A DNA stretch of 64,000 nucleotides from Alphaproteobacteria bacterium. Lineage in GTDB: Bacteria > Pseudomonadota > Alphaproteobacteria > RF32 > CAG-239. The translations under genes were made by a program, and so were the position numbers. The notes under the pieces are model-generated. The model saw nothing but the letters and a program-made list of their open reading frames with translations, was not told where the DNA came from and did no database searches. Shown one piece after another: positions 18,539 to 28,287 of this stretch (within the stretch, counting starts at the first letter, position 1; each line of letters starts with the position of its first letter). The DNA lies in the NCBI GenBank assembly GCA_015062585.1, contig SUUJ01000005.1, forward strand, positions 99,556-163,555, written 5' to 3'.

Positions 18539-20332
18539 TTATAATTTTTGAAATACTTTTATTCGCTTAATCTTTTTGATTGTTTCTTCAATATTTGTTT
18601 TATCATAGGTCAGATTGGGTTCTGTTGCTATGCCTTTTTCAATTTTTTCTTTAGTTTCGTCAATATTAAGTTCTTTGTTTTCATCCTTGAGTCTTAGGGC
18701 GTGTTTCCACTGGAAAACAGCTTCATTTTTGCGGTGTGCAAACCAATAGGCATCACCTAAGTGTGAAGATATAACTGCTGATGACGGATACATTTCAACG
18801 GCGCGCTCAAGGTAAGGAAGTGACATAGAGTAATATCCCAAATTGTACAGAGCATAGCCAAGAGAATCGTTGATGGAAGGATCAAGCGGGGCTTGATTAT
18901 AGGCATCTACAATCATGGAAAAAGCCTCGTTAATATTGTGGTTTTGCTTAAACCAAGTGTATCCCAGATAGTTTAATATAAGATAATGCTTTTTGATTTC
19001 GTATGCTTTCATCATACTTTTTTCGGCTTGTTCCCAAAGACCTGATTGTTCTAAAGCCGAGCCCTTGGCATAGTGTAAGACCCAAAGGCTGTTTTTGTTT
19101 GTGGTTTTAGATATAGCCTTATCATATATTTTTACGGCTTCGCTGAAACGACGATTTATTCTTAAAATATCACCCAAATCCATATAAATTTGCGGATCAT
19201 CATATTTTTTGCTTAGTTGTTTTAGAAGTTTTTCTGCTTTTTTGTAGTCTTTTTGCTTAACATAGTTACGAGACTTTTTTAATTGGCTCGGATAATAGGT
19301 TATGTCTTCTTTTGAAATGCTGTCATATAACTTGTTGGCGTCTTTATACATTTCTCTTTCTTCGAATATATCAGCCATTAAAATTTTGGCAGTACTGTAG
19401 TCGGGGCTTAAATATATTGAAAGAGCCGTGTACATATGGGCAATATCGATAATTTCATCATAATGAAATGATGAGGCAATCGACAACAGGGCTTCGGCAA
19501 AACCGATTGCCGGTGTTTCAAAAATAGGTTTTGTTGTTTCTGGTTTTGAGTTATCCAGTTTTTGCAATAAGTTACTTATTATTACAGATAGTGACGGATG
19601 AGAATCTATAGATTTTAAAATGTTTACAGCTTCTTTTGTTTGGCCGGTTCTGATTTGGAAATTAACAATTATTTCAATTAAGCGGACTGAAATTTCGGCA
19701 TTTTTGTTATTGATAATTTTTTGGTATGAAGCAAGAGCCTCGCGATTTTTACCCATATAATCTAAAATATAGGCTTTTTGCGAATTATATATATTTTCAA
19801 GACCATCGGTAGTTTTTATCTTATCCAGTTCGCTGAAGGCCTTTTTGCTATCACCAAGTCCGGCGTAGCTCCAAGCTGAGATTATCGGTGATATCAGAGA
19901 TTTATATAAGGGCTCATTGAAATTTTTTATAGTTTTGAGAACTTCATCAAATTGTTGATTTTTAAGTTGAGAAGCGGCAACAACCATATAAGCAAAATTG
20001 TTTTTTGTATTGTCTTTAATGGCTTGTTGGGCATAGTTTACGGCTTCGTCAATCTTGCCGTTTGACGCGAATAATAAATATAATTTGTTATTGAGTTCTT
20101 GGTTATCGGCATCAAGATTTTGGGCTTGTTTATAAAATGTGGCTGCGTTATCAAAGTCTTTTCTTAGGTGAGCAACGCGACCGGCTAAATATGCTCCGTA
20201 TGCCGTGGTCATTTTTGAGGCTTGAGTACTTTGATTGTTGTTGAATGATTGGTACTGATTTATATTTGGGGCACATGATATAAAAACAGCCGTTGAAAGC
20301 ATGAGAATTGATGCAAATGTAAGTTTGTTCAT
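18539..20332 (-). CDS. TPR-repeat lipoprotein
   Basis: The signal ends in a lipobox with Cys20 (STAVFISC). The 597-residue product is almost entirely tetratricopeptide repeats; clear units include AYLAGRVAHLRKDFDNAATF, YMDLGDILRINRRFSEAVKI and the C-terminal SINDSLGYALYNLGYYSMSL. Such proteins act as protein-interaction scaffolds at the outer membrane. It is a single minus-strand gene divergent from the UDG gene, and a short perfect palindrome (20362-20380) sits in the shared upstream region. A specific function cannot be named. Confidence 0.85.
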   Translation of the reverse strand: MNKLTFASILMLSTAVFISCAPNINQYQSFNNNQSTQASKMTTAYGAYLAGRVAHLRKDFDNAATFYKQAQNLDADNQELNNKLYLLFASNGKIDEAVNYAQQAIKDNTKNNFAYMVVAASQLKNQQFDEVLKTIKNFNEPLYKSLISPIISAWSYAGLGDSKKAFSELDKIKTTDGLENIYNSQKAYILDYMGKNREALASYQKIINNKNAEISVRLIEIIVNFQIRTGQTKEAVNILKSIDSHPSLSVIISNLLQKLDNSKPETTKPIFETPAIGFAEALLSIASSFHYDEIIDIAHMYTALSIYLSPDYSTAKILMADIFEEREMYKDANKLYDSISKEDITYYPSQLKKSRNYVKQKDYKKAEKLLKQLSKKYDDPQIYMDLGDILRINRRFSEAVKIYDKAISKTTNKNSLWVLHYAKGSALEQSGLWEQAEKSMMKAYEIKKHYLILNYLGYTWFKQNHNINEAFSMIVDAYNQAPLDPSINDSLGYALYNLGYYSMSLPYLERAVEMYPSSAVISSHLGDAYWFAHRKNEAVFQWKHALRLKDENKELNIDETKEKIEKGIATEPNLTYDKTNIEETIKKIKRIKVFQKL

Positions 20333-20361
20333 AACTTTAATCCGAATATATTTATTGATAG

Positions 20362-20380
20362 CATGATATATTTTATCATG
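20362..20380. promoter_or_regulatory. perfect 7-bp inverted repeat between divergent genes
   Basis: CATGATA and TATCATG are separated by 5 nt, midway between the start codons of the TPR lipoprotein and the UDG gene. No T run follows, so an operator is more likely than a terminator; the AT-rich background makes chance possible. Confidence 0.3.
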
Positions 20381-20474
20381 TAATATTACAACAGGTTTAT
20401 AAATATATGATTAAATTTGTGCAAATAAATGATTATTCTTGCTTAAAATGTTTATTTATTTTAAGCTTGCGAGT

Positions 20475-21242
20475 ATGAGCGAAGAAAATATAAATGTAAA
20501 AGAAATATTGGATTTTTATATTCTGTCCGGAGTTGAAGAAACCTGCGGGGATATTGCTTTTTCGTGTGTAAAAAAAGATGTTTTACCTAAGGCTGACAGA
20601 AAGATTCATTCGCATTTGGCTTTTGATACCAAAGAGGCTTTGGAAAGCGCCTATGATTTGTGTGATAGAGTGTCAAGTATTGACGAGTTGAAAACACTGG
20701 TAGAAAATTTTGAGGGATGTTCGTTAAAAACTACGGCATTAAGTACGGTTATGGGCGATGGTAATCCTAATGCCAAATTGATGTTTATCGGTGAAGCTCC
20801 GGGAGCTGATGAGGATAGAATAGGTCGAGCGTTTGTCGGCAGAAGCGGACAACTGTTGGATAAAATGTTGGCTTCAATAGGATTGAATAGGGAAAATTGC
20901 TATATTTGTAATATTTTGCCGTGGCGTCCACCGGGCAACAGAGCTCCGGCGGATGCAGAAATTGCAGTTTGTTTACCTTTTTTGAAAAAACAAATAGAAA
21001 TTGTGCAACCGGATATTATTTTTGCACTGGGAGCTGTTGCGGTTAATACATTGTTGGATAATACCGATACAATTTCAAAACTCAGAGGCAAATGGATGGA
21101 ATATAAAACCGAAAATGGCAAGATTGTTGATGTTATGGCCGGGTATCATCCGGCATATTTGCTAAGGACACCGGCACAAAAAGCAAAAGCTTGGAGTGAT
21201 TTTTTGCGCCTGAAAAAGAAAATGGAGCAAACAACTTGTTAA
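20475..21242 (+). CDS. uracil-DNA glycosylase, family 4 type
   Basis: The enzyme removes uracil from DNA to start base-excision repair. Signature motifs are [20 protein letters not shown] near the middle, the downstream [13 protein letters not shown], and HPAYLLR, all typical of the iron-sulfur family 4 glycosylases. Cysteines in EGCSLK, CYIC and AVCLPF could be cluster ligands. The start at 20475 ([12 protein letters not shown]) follows GCGAGT; an upstream TTG would add 12 residues without support. It begins a run of same-strand genes with two secreted proteins and a lytic transglycosylase, probably only by proximity. Confidence 0.92.
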   Translation: MSEENINVKEILDFYILSGVEETCGDIAFSCVKKDVLPKADRKIHSHLAFDTKEALESAYDLCDRVSSIDELKTLVENFEGCSLKTTALSTVMGDGNPNAKLMFIGEAPGADEDRIGRAFVGRSGQLLDKMLASIGLNRENCYICNILPWRPPGNRAPADAEIAVCLPFLKKQIEIVQPDIIFALGAVAVNTLLDNTDTISKLRGKWMEYKTENGKIVDVMAGYHPAYLLRTPAQKAKAWSDFLRLKKKMEQTTC

Positions 21243-21330
21243 TATGTTAATATTTTATGGTATTTTTTTTAAAACATTTTATTATGTATGGTAGATTTGT
21301 TATAGTGTCGTTTTGTATGAGGAAACAGAA

Positions 21331-22113
21331 ATGAAAATAAATGCTAAATATTTATTGCAAATTATGGCTTTGGGGTTGGTTTGGAATGCTACTGATGTGT
21401 CGGCAGCTCCGGCAAAAAGCGGTAAAGAATCTTTTGGCGAAATTATATTTAAGATACATGATGTTGTGCCGGAAAAAAATGCTGACGGTCAAGTTGTTTA
21501 TTGTAATATAGGTGCTACATTTTTTAATCGTACAAAAGCTGATGCATCTAATGTGTCATTAGATTTGGTTTGGAATGATAGCGTAATCGGTGATATCATT
21601 GATATTGAGGATAGAGAAGAGAAAGAAAGCAGAAGAGAAGGTTCAAAAGAACCAAGATCTCGTTATTCAACCGCAGGTTTTACTTCTAAAAAAGTTTCCA
21701 CATTGTTGAAACTTCCTCCGATTAAAATGAATCAACAAATTACATTGAAAGCAAAAGTTGATACGGACCGTTGCTTTATATTGCTTGAAGATATGGATAT
21801 AAGCGTAGTAAGTTGCGGTACATTGAGTGATTCAACATCAAAAGGTGCTTGTAATAATTACTTCCGATATGTAAGTCCTAAGTTGGGTGAGTATTATACC
21901 GAGTTTAAGGAAATTTCTTGGGAAGACCAATTGGTAGAAGAAGATAATTATATAGCCGAAATTCAAGAAGAGGTCGACGCTATTTATAAAGATGCTTTTG
22001 ATGTTATTGATAATATAGTTGCTCCTTTAACCTCTGATGAAAGAAACGATTCAAAGGTAGAAGAAGATAAAAATAAAAAAGATAATAGAGGCACTAAAAA
22101 ATCGCGTAGATAA
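21331..22113 (+). CDS. secreted protein of unknown function, related to the next gene
   Basis: A signal peptide (MKINAKYLLQIMALGLVWNA, then TDVSAA) is followed by a beta-rich domain with four cysteines: YCNIGATFFN, DRCFILLED, VVSCG and GACNN. The C-terminus is Asp/Lys-rich and disordered. The cysteine pattern and the phrase SLDLVWND match KLVWPG and the cysteines of the product at 22140, so the two look like diverged tandem paralogues. GAGGAAA precedes ATG 21331. The pair lies directly before a lytic transglycosylase and may act with it in the periplasm; the family was not recognised. Confidence 0.7.
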   Translation: MKINAKYLLQIMALGLVWNATDVSAAPAKSGKESFGEIIFKIHDVVPEKNADGQVVYCNIGATFFNRTKADASNVSLDLVWNDSVIGDIIDIEDREEKESRREGSKEPRSRYSTAGFTSKKVSTLLKLPPIKMNQQITLKAKVDTDRCFILLEDMDISVVSCGTLSDSTSKGACNNYFRYVSPKLGEYYTEFKEISWEDQLVEEDNYIAEIQEEVDAIYKDAFDVIDNIVAPLTSDERNDSKVEEDKNKKDNRGTKKSRR

Positions 22114-22139
22114 ATAATTAAACATTAAGGATTGTATTT

Positions 22140-22880
22140 ATGCTTTTGCGTGTTTTAGTTTTTTCGGTTTTTTGTATGTTGGCATTTGATACTTCGGCTC
22201 AGATGTTGCAGTTTGATACTCAAGCAAGTAAAAAAAATGTTGTAAAAAGACCGAAAAATGTGAGTGCCGATATTCAAAGGGCCGGTGCAAGCGAAACAAA
22301 AGATGGGCCAACCTTGGAAGAATTGACCAAACAATCGTCTTCAAATGTTGATATGTCAAGGATGTTATCGGCTCCAAGAAAAAATAGTAATAATATAAAA
22401 GATGAAAATGTTGGTGATGAGGTCGAACAGGATGAGGAAGATGTGTTCATTCCTGAAGGCGAATTGTACAGATTGAATACACCGACCATGGATGGTTCGC
22501 AAAGGGGCGGACAGGCTCTTGTTGAGGTGGATGAAAATGGTAGAATGAAAAAAGCTGAAAATATCTTTTTCTTCTACGATAACTTTAAAATAACCGATTT
22601 TATAAAAGGTACCGGTACTTGTGATGTAAGATTCAATATATTATCTAATTTGGATAGAAAGATATCACAAATAGATGTTAAGTTAGTATGGCCGGGGCTT
22701 ACAACGACATTATCTTTTTCCAATATAGATCCTAACACTCAAACATATTATAATTATTCGCTTATCGGCGAAGGTTGTTATAAGATGGATATGGCTCCAA
22801 ATATTATAGTAAATCGCTGTCGTGTTAAAGGTATGACGGCTACTGAATGTGCCGGAAAAATAGTTTGGTTGTCAAAGTAG
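22140..22880 (+). CDS. secreted protein of unknown function, paralogue of the preceding gene
   Basis: The 246-residue product has a signal peptide ending near DTSA, an acidic, probably disordered segment (residues about 30-110) and a C-terminal cysteine-containing domain: TCDVRFNILSN, IDVKLVWPG, GCYKMDM, NRCRVKG and ECAGKIVW. AAGGATTGTATTT ahead of the ATG provides the ribosome binding site. Its stop lies 4 nt before the start of the lytic transglycosylase, so the genes are translationally close and probably co-transcribed. Confidence 0.7.
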   Translation: MLLRVLVFSVFCMLAFDTSAQMLQFDTQASKKNVVKRPKNVSADIQRAGASETKDGPTLEELTKQSSSNVDMSRMLSAPRKNSNNIKDENVGDEVEQDEEDVFIPEGELYRLNTPTMDGSQRGGQALVEVDENGRMKKAENIFFFYDNFKITDFIKGTGTCDVRFNILSNLDRKISQIDVKLVWPGLTTTLSFSNIDPNTQTYYNYSLIGEGCYKMDMAPNIIVNRCRVKGMTATECAGKIVWLSK

Positions 22881-22884
22881 AATA

Positions 22885-24666
22885 ATGAAAAAAATAAAAA
22901 TATTTTCAATTCTTCTTGTTTATATCAGTATTGGTATTTTTAAGACTGATTTTGTTTGTGCCGAAGTAAATGTTATTACGCCGGATATTTATGAGCAGGT
23001 TATGGACAATATCGGTATTAGTGACGGTGATTTAAAAAAATACAAAAATATTTTTAAGGCTCTTGATAAAGGCGATATTGAAACAGCAGATGCTTTGATA
23101 GAAAAATTGGATAGTTATGCGCTTTTGGGTTATGTCTTGTCTGAAAAGTATATGCACCCGTCATATGCTTCTTCAATTGAAGAATTAGAAAATTGGTTGA
23201 GCGAATATCGAGATTATCCTCAGGCGCCAAAAATTTATAATTTAGCCAGGAAAAAGGGCGCAAAAGAACTAAAATCTCCGGTTTATTATTCTGATGGTGA
23301 TGTTGATTTAAGTGACGACAAAATATCCTTAAAATATTTAGACAGATTATCACCTAAGAATAGAAAATTTTTAATTAAACAAGCTAAAATTTTTAAGTCT
23401 CAGCTAAGACGAGGAAAGACCTTGGCAGCGCGCAATGTTCTTGAAAACAAGCGTTTTAAAATTTTGGCTCCTAAAATGTATTGGGATAATTTGGCAGCAA
23501 AATTAGCGCTAAAATATTTGGTTGATAATTATGATACCAAAGCTTTGGAATGGGGAAAAATTGCCTCTAAAAGACATAATTCGGGTACAGCAACCTGGGT
23601 AGCCGGACTTGCTTCGTGGCGAAAGAAAAATTATAAGACGGCAGCGAGCTATTTTACTCGTTTGGGAAGCTCGCAAAATTCGGATGATTGGTTAAAGTCA
23701 GCCGGTGCTTTTTGGGCTGCAAGAGCCTATGATAAATTGGGAAACCACATCAAATCTCGTGAAATGCTTAAGATTGCGGCTGCTCATAAATATACATTTT
23801 ATGGAATTTTGGCAGCCTACCAATTGGGTGAAACATTTGATTGGGGGTTTGATGAAGACAGTTATATGAATGATTTCGAAAAAATGGATTATGTTAACGA
23901 AATTATTGCTTCTAAACCAATTGTCAGAGCATTGCTTTTATTAAATGTCGGAAAAAATGATTGGGCTGAAAAAGAATTGTATTCTGTGTATGACAGCTTG
24001 AGCGATAATCAAAAAGAGGCTGTTATTTTGTTGGCAAATCAGTATGAATTGCACTCATTGGTTATAAATATAAGTCGTCAAAAAAATATAGAAAATTTGA
24101 GCGGAAACTATGAAAAGGAGTTATATCCGTTACCCAAGTGGACAGACGATAAAAATTGGGAAGTTGACAAGGCTTTGATTTTGGCTCTAATCAGACAAGA
24201 ATCCGCTTTTAAGGATAATGCTACAAGTAGGGCCGGTGCTCGAGGTATTATGCAACTCATGCCGAATACGGCATATCATATCAGCGGTGATAAAACGATA
24301 AAGAATCAAAAGAATAAGCTGTTGGATTTGGATTATAATTTAAGTCTGGGGCAAAAATATGTATCTTATTTATTATCTAAACCGTTTATTGAGGGAAATC
24401 TGTTTTATATGTTAACGGCTTATAACGGCGGACCGGGAAACTTGTTGAAATGGAAAAATAATGCAAGGTTTTATGACGATCCTCTGTTGTTTATTGAAGT
24501 TATTCCATCGGCAGAAACTCGTATTTATATTGAAAGAGTTATGGCAAACTATTGGATTTATAATATGAGATTCGGTAATAAAAATCATACATTGGAGCAA
24601 TTGGCCGAAGGTAAGTGGCCGACAATAAATACTGATGTTAATACGGCAATTTTTGAAGATGAATAA
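22885..24666 (+). CDS. soluble lytic murein transglycosylase (Slt70-like, GH23)
   Basis: The enzyme cleaves the MurNAc-GlcNAc bond of peptidoglycan to give 1,6-anhydro ends. After a signal peptide there is a long helical superhelix (residues about 30-420) as in Slt70, then a GH23 catalytic domain with the catalytic glutamate E439 in RQESAF, followed by SRAGARGIMQLMP, YNLSLGQKYVSYLL and TAYNGGPGN. The 593 residues are close to Slt70 (about 645 in E. coli). It is the last gene of a short run with the two secreted cysteine proteins. Confidence 0.93.
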   Translation: MKKIKIFSILLVYISIGIFKTDFVCAEVNVITPDIYEQVMDNIGISDGDLKKYKNIFKALDKGDIETADALIEKLDSYALLGYVLSEKYMHPSYASSIEELENWLSEYRDYPQAPKIYNLARKKGAKELKSPVYYSDGDVDLSDDKISLKYLDRLSPKNRKFLIKQAKIFKSQLRRGKTLAARNVLENKRFKILAPKMYWDNLAAKLALKYLVDNYDTKALEWGKIASKRHNSGTATWVAGLASWRKKNYKTAASYFTRLGSSQNSDDWLKSAGAFWAARAYDKLGNHIKSREMLKIAAAHKYTFYGILAAYQLGETFDWGFDEDSYMNDFEKMDYVNEIIASKPIVRALLLLNVGKNDWAEKELYSVYDSLSDNQKEAVILLANQYELHSLVINISRQKNIENLSGNYEKELYPLPKWTDDKNWEVDKALILALIRQESAFKDNATSRAGARGIMQLMPNTAYHISGDKTIKNQKNKLLDLDYNLSLGQKYVSYLLSKPFIEGNLFYMLTAYNGGPGNLLKWKNNARFYDDPLLFIEVIPSAETRIYIERVMANYWIYNMRFGNKNHTLEQLAEGKWPTINTDVNTAIFEDE

Positions 24667-24754
24667 TTCTTTATTTTTTTTATAATCTTGTTTTGCAAAT
24701 TAAGACACATATATATGTATCAATAAGCTTTTATTTTGATAGGGGAGTTGATTG

Positions 24755-25045
24755 ATGGAATTGTATATGTTTTTTGCCTTTTTATTGTTCTATATAATTA
24801 CGGTAGTAATGCTTGATGATGCCTTGCGTAAAAGAATTTGGATGATTGCTTTTATATTATCCTTTGTTGCTACATCAGTTGCGATAGGATTTATTAAGGG
24901 CGGAAAGCAAGATGTAATGATGAATGTAGAGGAACTCAATTGGTATTATTTCTTATATCTGTTTGGTATGATTTCTGTTGTAATGGGTGTATTTAATCTA
25001 TGGATTTATCGCAAGGAGTTGTGGGATATGATGACGGGAGAGTGA
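24755..25045 (+). CDS. small three-helix membrane protein, unknown
   Basis: The 96-residue product has three hydrophobic segments (MFFAFLLFYIITVVML, MIAFILSFVATSVAIGF, YYFLYLFGMISVVMGVFNLW). A strong GGGGAG site lies upstream of the ATG, arguing that it is a real gene. No family was recognised. It ends at its own terminator. Confidence 0.65.
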   Translation: MELYMFFAFLLFYIITVVMLDDALRKRIWMIAFILSFVATSVAIGFIKGGKQDVMMNVEELNWYYFLYLFGMISVVMGVFNLWIYRKELWDMMTGE

Positions 25046-25072
25046 ATGAAAATTATAATAGACTATTAAGCG

Positions 25073-25109
25073 AAAAAAAACTCATATCTTAGGAAATATG
25101 AGTTTTTTT
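25073..25109. terminator. bidirectional terminator
   Basis: AAAAAAACTCATAT and ATATGAGTTTTTTT pair around an 8-nt loop. It serves the small membrane protein and the converging cyclophilin gene. Confidence 0.88.
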
Positions 25110-25114
25110 ATCGA

Positions 25115-25726
25115 TTAAATGTCGGCGATTACTTTCATTGATATAATCTCATCAGGATCATAAACTTCGCCGTTTGCTCCTTGGCCTTTTTTTATCATAT
25201 CGACATATTCCATACCGGAGGTTACTTCTCCCCAAACGGTATACTGTCCGTCAAGCCAAGAACAGTCCTTAAAGCAAATGAAAAACTGACTGTCGGCAGA
25301 ATCAGGAAACATTGAGCGCGCCATGGAAACAGTCCCTCTCTTGTGAGGAGTGCGGTTAAATTCGGCTTTTAATTTTTTGCCGGAACCTCCTGTGCCTGTT
25401 CCGTACGGACAGCCGGTTTGAGCCATAAAACCGTCAATTACACGATGAAATTTCAGCCCGTTGTAAAATTCGGCGCGAACCAATTCTTTGATGCGAGCAA
25501 CATGGTTTGGTGCAACTTCCGGATACATTTCGATAACAACATCACCGTCTTTTAGCTTTAGTAATAAAGAATTTTCGGCGTCTTTTACTTTGTATGAATG
25601 CTTAATTTTTTTTGCTCTCGTTTCGCTCATTTTAAGTTGTTTGGTTTCATCAGCCGGCAAACTTTTGGTTTTAGCTTTGGCGATTTTTTTTGTGTCGGCA
25701 TTTTTAATTTGTTTGGTTGCAGCCAT
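25115..25726 (-). CDS. cyclophilin-type peptidyl-prolyl cis-trans isomerase with a lysine-rich N-terminus
   Basis: The C-terminal 150 residues are a bacterial cyclophilin: PNHVARIKELV, NGLKFHRVIDGFMAQTGCP, GTGTGGSGKKLKAEF, SQFFICF and LDGQYTVWGEV. About 45 residues at the N-terminus are rich in Lys, Ala and Thr with no signal peptide, so it is likely cytoplasmic. AAGGAG precedes the ATG at optimal spacing, which supports translation of the basic extension. Basic tails on cytosolic PPIases may aid nucleic-acid or ribosome contact, but this is inference. Confidence 0.93.
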   Translation of the reverse strand: MAATKQIKNADTKKIAKAKTKSLPADETKQLKMSETRAKKIKHSYKVKDAENSLLLKLKDGDVVIEMYPEVAPNHVARIKELVRAEFYNGLKFHRVIDGFMAQTGCPYGTGTGGSGKKLKAEFNRTPHKRGTVSMARSMFPDSADSQFFICFKDCSWLDGQYTVWGEVTSGMEYVDMIKKGQGANGEVYDPDEIISMKVIADI

Positions 25727-25792
25727 TATTTTTTCTCCTTAAAAAATTTTCTTTAGTATCTATATAGGTATTGAAATTATAAATTGCAAAAT

Positions 25793-26740
25793 TTAGGATA
25801 AAATAAAGTTTATTCTTTCTTCAGCGCTTAAATTCATAGGATATTTTTTATCAACTTTTTTCATAGCTTTTTTCAATCCGCTACCGTTGGCGATTTGAAT
25901 TGCCAGACCGGGGCGAGCATTAAGTTCAAGCATCATCGGACCTTTTTTTGCATCAAGCACAATATCAGCGCCGAAATAACCAAGAGAGGTCATTTCATAG
26001 GCTTTTGCGGCAATAAGTAAGTGTTCTCTCCACATCGGTACCTCGATTTTGCGCAAATCAGCATTGGTATCGGGGTGGTGAGTTATAGGAATATTGTGTT
26101 GAACGGCTTTTTTTGTTTTGCCGGTTTTGATATCAAGTCCGACGCCGACGGCTCCCTGATGAAGATTGGCGCGACCACCCGAACGAGCTGTTGAAAGACG
26201 AGTCATGGCCATAATCGGATATCCTTTATAGACAATGATTCTGACATCGGGTACGCCTTGGTAACTATAATCTTTAAACACATCGGAAAAGTGGACTACT
26301 TCTTCAATTAAGGCTGTATCGTAGCGACCGCCGAGAGAATATAGTCCGCTTAAAATATTTGAAATATGTTGATATAATTCGTTGTAGGTAATATTGCGTC
26401 CGGAGGGAAGGGTAAAACTGTTTTCCGTGTAGCTTTTGATTACCAAAACACCTTTGCCACCGGAACCGTGAGATGGTTTGACAACAAATTCGGAATGATT
26501 TTTTACCATGTCCAAAATATTTTTAACTTGAAATTGATGTTCAATAACGCCGATCATGTTTGGCGTTTTGACACCGCTTTTTAAGGCCAAATTTTTGGTT
26601 TTTACTTTGTCATCGACCAGAGGGTATAAGTTACGCGGATTGTATTTTGATATGACATGAAAGTTGCGTGCATTCATGCCCAGTACGCCTTTTTCGCGTA
26701 GCTTTTGCGGGGTCGTAAATCTTTTGAAGAAACCAAACAT
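25793..26740 (-). CDS. alpha-L-glutamate ligase-like ATP-grasp protein
   Basis: The product (315 residues) is an ATP-grasp ligase related to RimK: VVKPSHGSGGKGVLVI is the ATP-binding loop, and LGYFGADIVLDAKKGPMMLE with LNARPGLAIQIAN gives the metal and active-site residues. It belongs to the RimK-related group that occurs with a transglutaminase-7TM protein and a retropepsin-like protease, exactly the genes upstream here (10 and 13 nt gaps). The trio should act on an amino-acid or peptide modification connected with the envelope; the substrate is unknown. Confidence 0.85.
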   Translation of the reverse strand: MFGFFKRFTTPQKLREKGVLGMNARNFHVISKYNPRNLYPLVDDKVKTKNLALKSGVKTPNMIGVIEHQFQVKNILDMVKNHSEFVVKPSHGSGGKGVLVIKSYTENSFTLPSGRNITYNELYQHISNILSGLYSLGGRYDTALIEEVVHFSDVFKDYSYQGVPDVRIIVYKGYPIMAMTRLSTARSGGRANLHQGAVGVGLDIKTGKTKKAVQHNIPITHHPDTNADLRKIEVPMWREHLLIAAKAYEMTSLGYFGADIVLDAKKGPMMLELNARPGLAIQIANGSGLKKAMKKVDKKYPMNLSAEERINFILS

Positions 26741-26750
26741 TTGTTTTCCT

Positions 26751-28274
26751 TTATTTTTTTACCAACGGGGCAAAGCGTTTGAGTTCGGTTAGGCGATAAC
26801 CTGTATAAGTTCCGAGCAACATTACCACAATCAATATAACAATGTTGAGTTCGTTAAAGGCAAACATAATGTGGCGAATGGTGTCATTAGCAATTACAAA
26901 GTAAACAATTATGCCGACGATGAGACTGTTTATCAATTCGCGTGATGCGTTAATAGGTCCGTCTTCTTCCCAAGTGATTGAGGCTCGTTCAATTATCCAA
27001 GCAGTAATGATGATGGGGAAAAAGACCGAAGCTTGCGCTATTTTTATATCAAAATTATAGCCGATAATGGTTAGTGCGTGGATTATCAAAATAACAAAAA
27101 TTACAACGGCTGAAATTCGCGGTACCAAAAGAAGATTAAATTTTGACATTAAGAAGCGAATGCCCAAACCCAGCAATACAATGGCTAAAAAGCAGGTCAA
27201 ACCAGTGATAAAACCTGTTTTTACCAAAGACATTGATATCAACATAGGGGTAAAAGTTCCCATAGTTTGAATACCGACAATGTTACGCATTAAAACTACA
27301 ATCAAAATACCGATAGGAAATACCGAGAGCCATTTTAGAGTGTTTTGTTGTGCAATCGGCAAGTTGTATATTGAGTAATTGAATAATCCGGTGTCTTTAG
27401 AAAGTTGAGCTCGTCTTTCGGCTAAATTCATTGATGAAGTTATCGATTTTTGTAAAGAAAATTTTATAGAGGAAGCAGAGCCGCCAGCTACATCAAGTAG
27501 TGAATCTTCTCCGCGTTGAAATACTAAAAAGTTGTCAGGCAGACCTTGTTTGCCGGTTTTAGGATTATATAGCCACCAAGCTCCGTTAATATATGCTTCC
27601 AACATTAAATCGGGGTTGACTGTTTGCCCTTCTTCAAGTTTTATGCCTCGAGCAATACGAGTGGGAATATCTTCCAAAGATAAGATGTTACTCATAAATT
27701 CGAGAGCTGTTTTCTGGTTGTACTGGACGGGAAGCATTGACTTGAGTGTGGCATCCATCGGTTCCTGATTGAAAAATTTTATCATTTTTTCAATATTGTC
27801 ACGGCCATCCAGTTGTTGGGATAGTTCGATTATTTGTTTTGCTTGAGCAGTTATTTGTTTATTCCAATGTGGTTTTTTTATGTTTTCGGGTGCAGGTGCT
27901 CGGACTTTGTCTTTGCCCAAGGTATTATCAAAAACCATAAGCTTGTAATACAGATTTTGCTCACCGCTTGTTTTCGGATGAGAAAATACGATGCGATCAG
28001 ATAGTTTTTTGACTTTGTATTCTTTAGCCGTAATACTTTCTTCTAATACTTTGAAACCGCGATTCTTGGTCGGAATCCTCAAGGTTACCTTGACAGGGGC
28101 ATCATCAGCAATAAAATTTATGTGGCTTTCAATTGCCCAAACATTTGATGTTTGTTTAGGTGATAAACTAAATCCCCAATATTTTGTTTTGTAATATATT
28201 GAATAAAAGGCAAAGCTTAATGATATGACAAGCAAAATACCTAAAGACAGTCTGATGGGAAAAGAGTTTTTCAT
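26751..28274 (-). CDS. inactive transglutaminase fused to seven-TM domain (UUP1-like)
   Basis: One N-terminal membrane anchor is followed by a periplasmic transglutaminase-like domain (about residues 30-280; ALEFMSNILSLEDIPTRIAR, NGAWWLYNPKTGKQGLP) and about seven C-terminal membrane helices starting near residue 315. The transglutaminase part shows no clear catalytic cysteine, which fits the name inactive transglutaminase. It lies between the ATP-grasp ligase and the protease genes in one operon. In related operons the three proteins are associated with osmotic or envelope adaptation; this is recalled knowledge and not shown by the sequence. Confidence 0.85.
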   Translation of the reverse strand: MKNSFPIRLSLGILLVISLSFAFYSIYYKTKYWGFSLSPKQTSNVWAIESHINFIADDAPVKVTLRIPTKNRGFKVLEESITAKEYKVKKLSDRIVFSHPKTSGEQNLYYKLMVFDNTLGKDKVRAPAPENIKKPHWNKQITAQAKQIIELSQQLDGRDNIEKMIKFFNQEPMDATLKSMLPVQYNQKTALEFMSNILSLEDIPTRIARGIKLEEGQTVNPDLMLEAYINGAWWLYNPKTGKQGLPDNFLVFQRGEDSLLDVAGGSASSIKFSLQKSITSSMNLAERRAQLSKDTGLFNYSIYNLPIAQQNTLKWLSVFPIGILIVVLMRNIVGIQTMGTFTPMLISMSLVKTGFITGLTCFLAIVLLGLGIRFLMSKFNLLLVPRISAVVIFVILIIHALTIIGYNFDIKIAQASVFFPIIITAWIIERASITWEEDGPINASRELINSLIVGIIVYFVIANDTIRHIMFAFNELNIVILIVVMLLGTYTGYRLTELKRFAPLVKK

Positions 28275-28287
28275 AAAATGTTATGTC

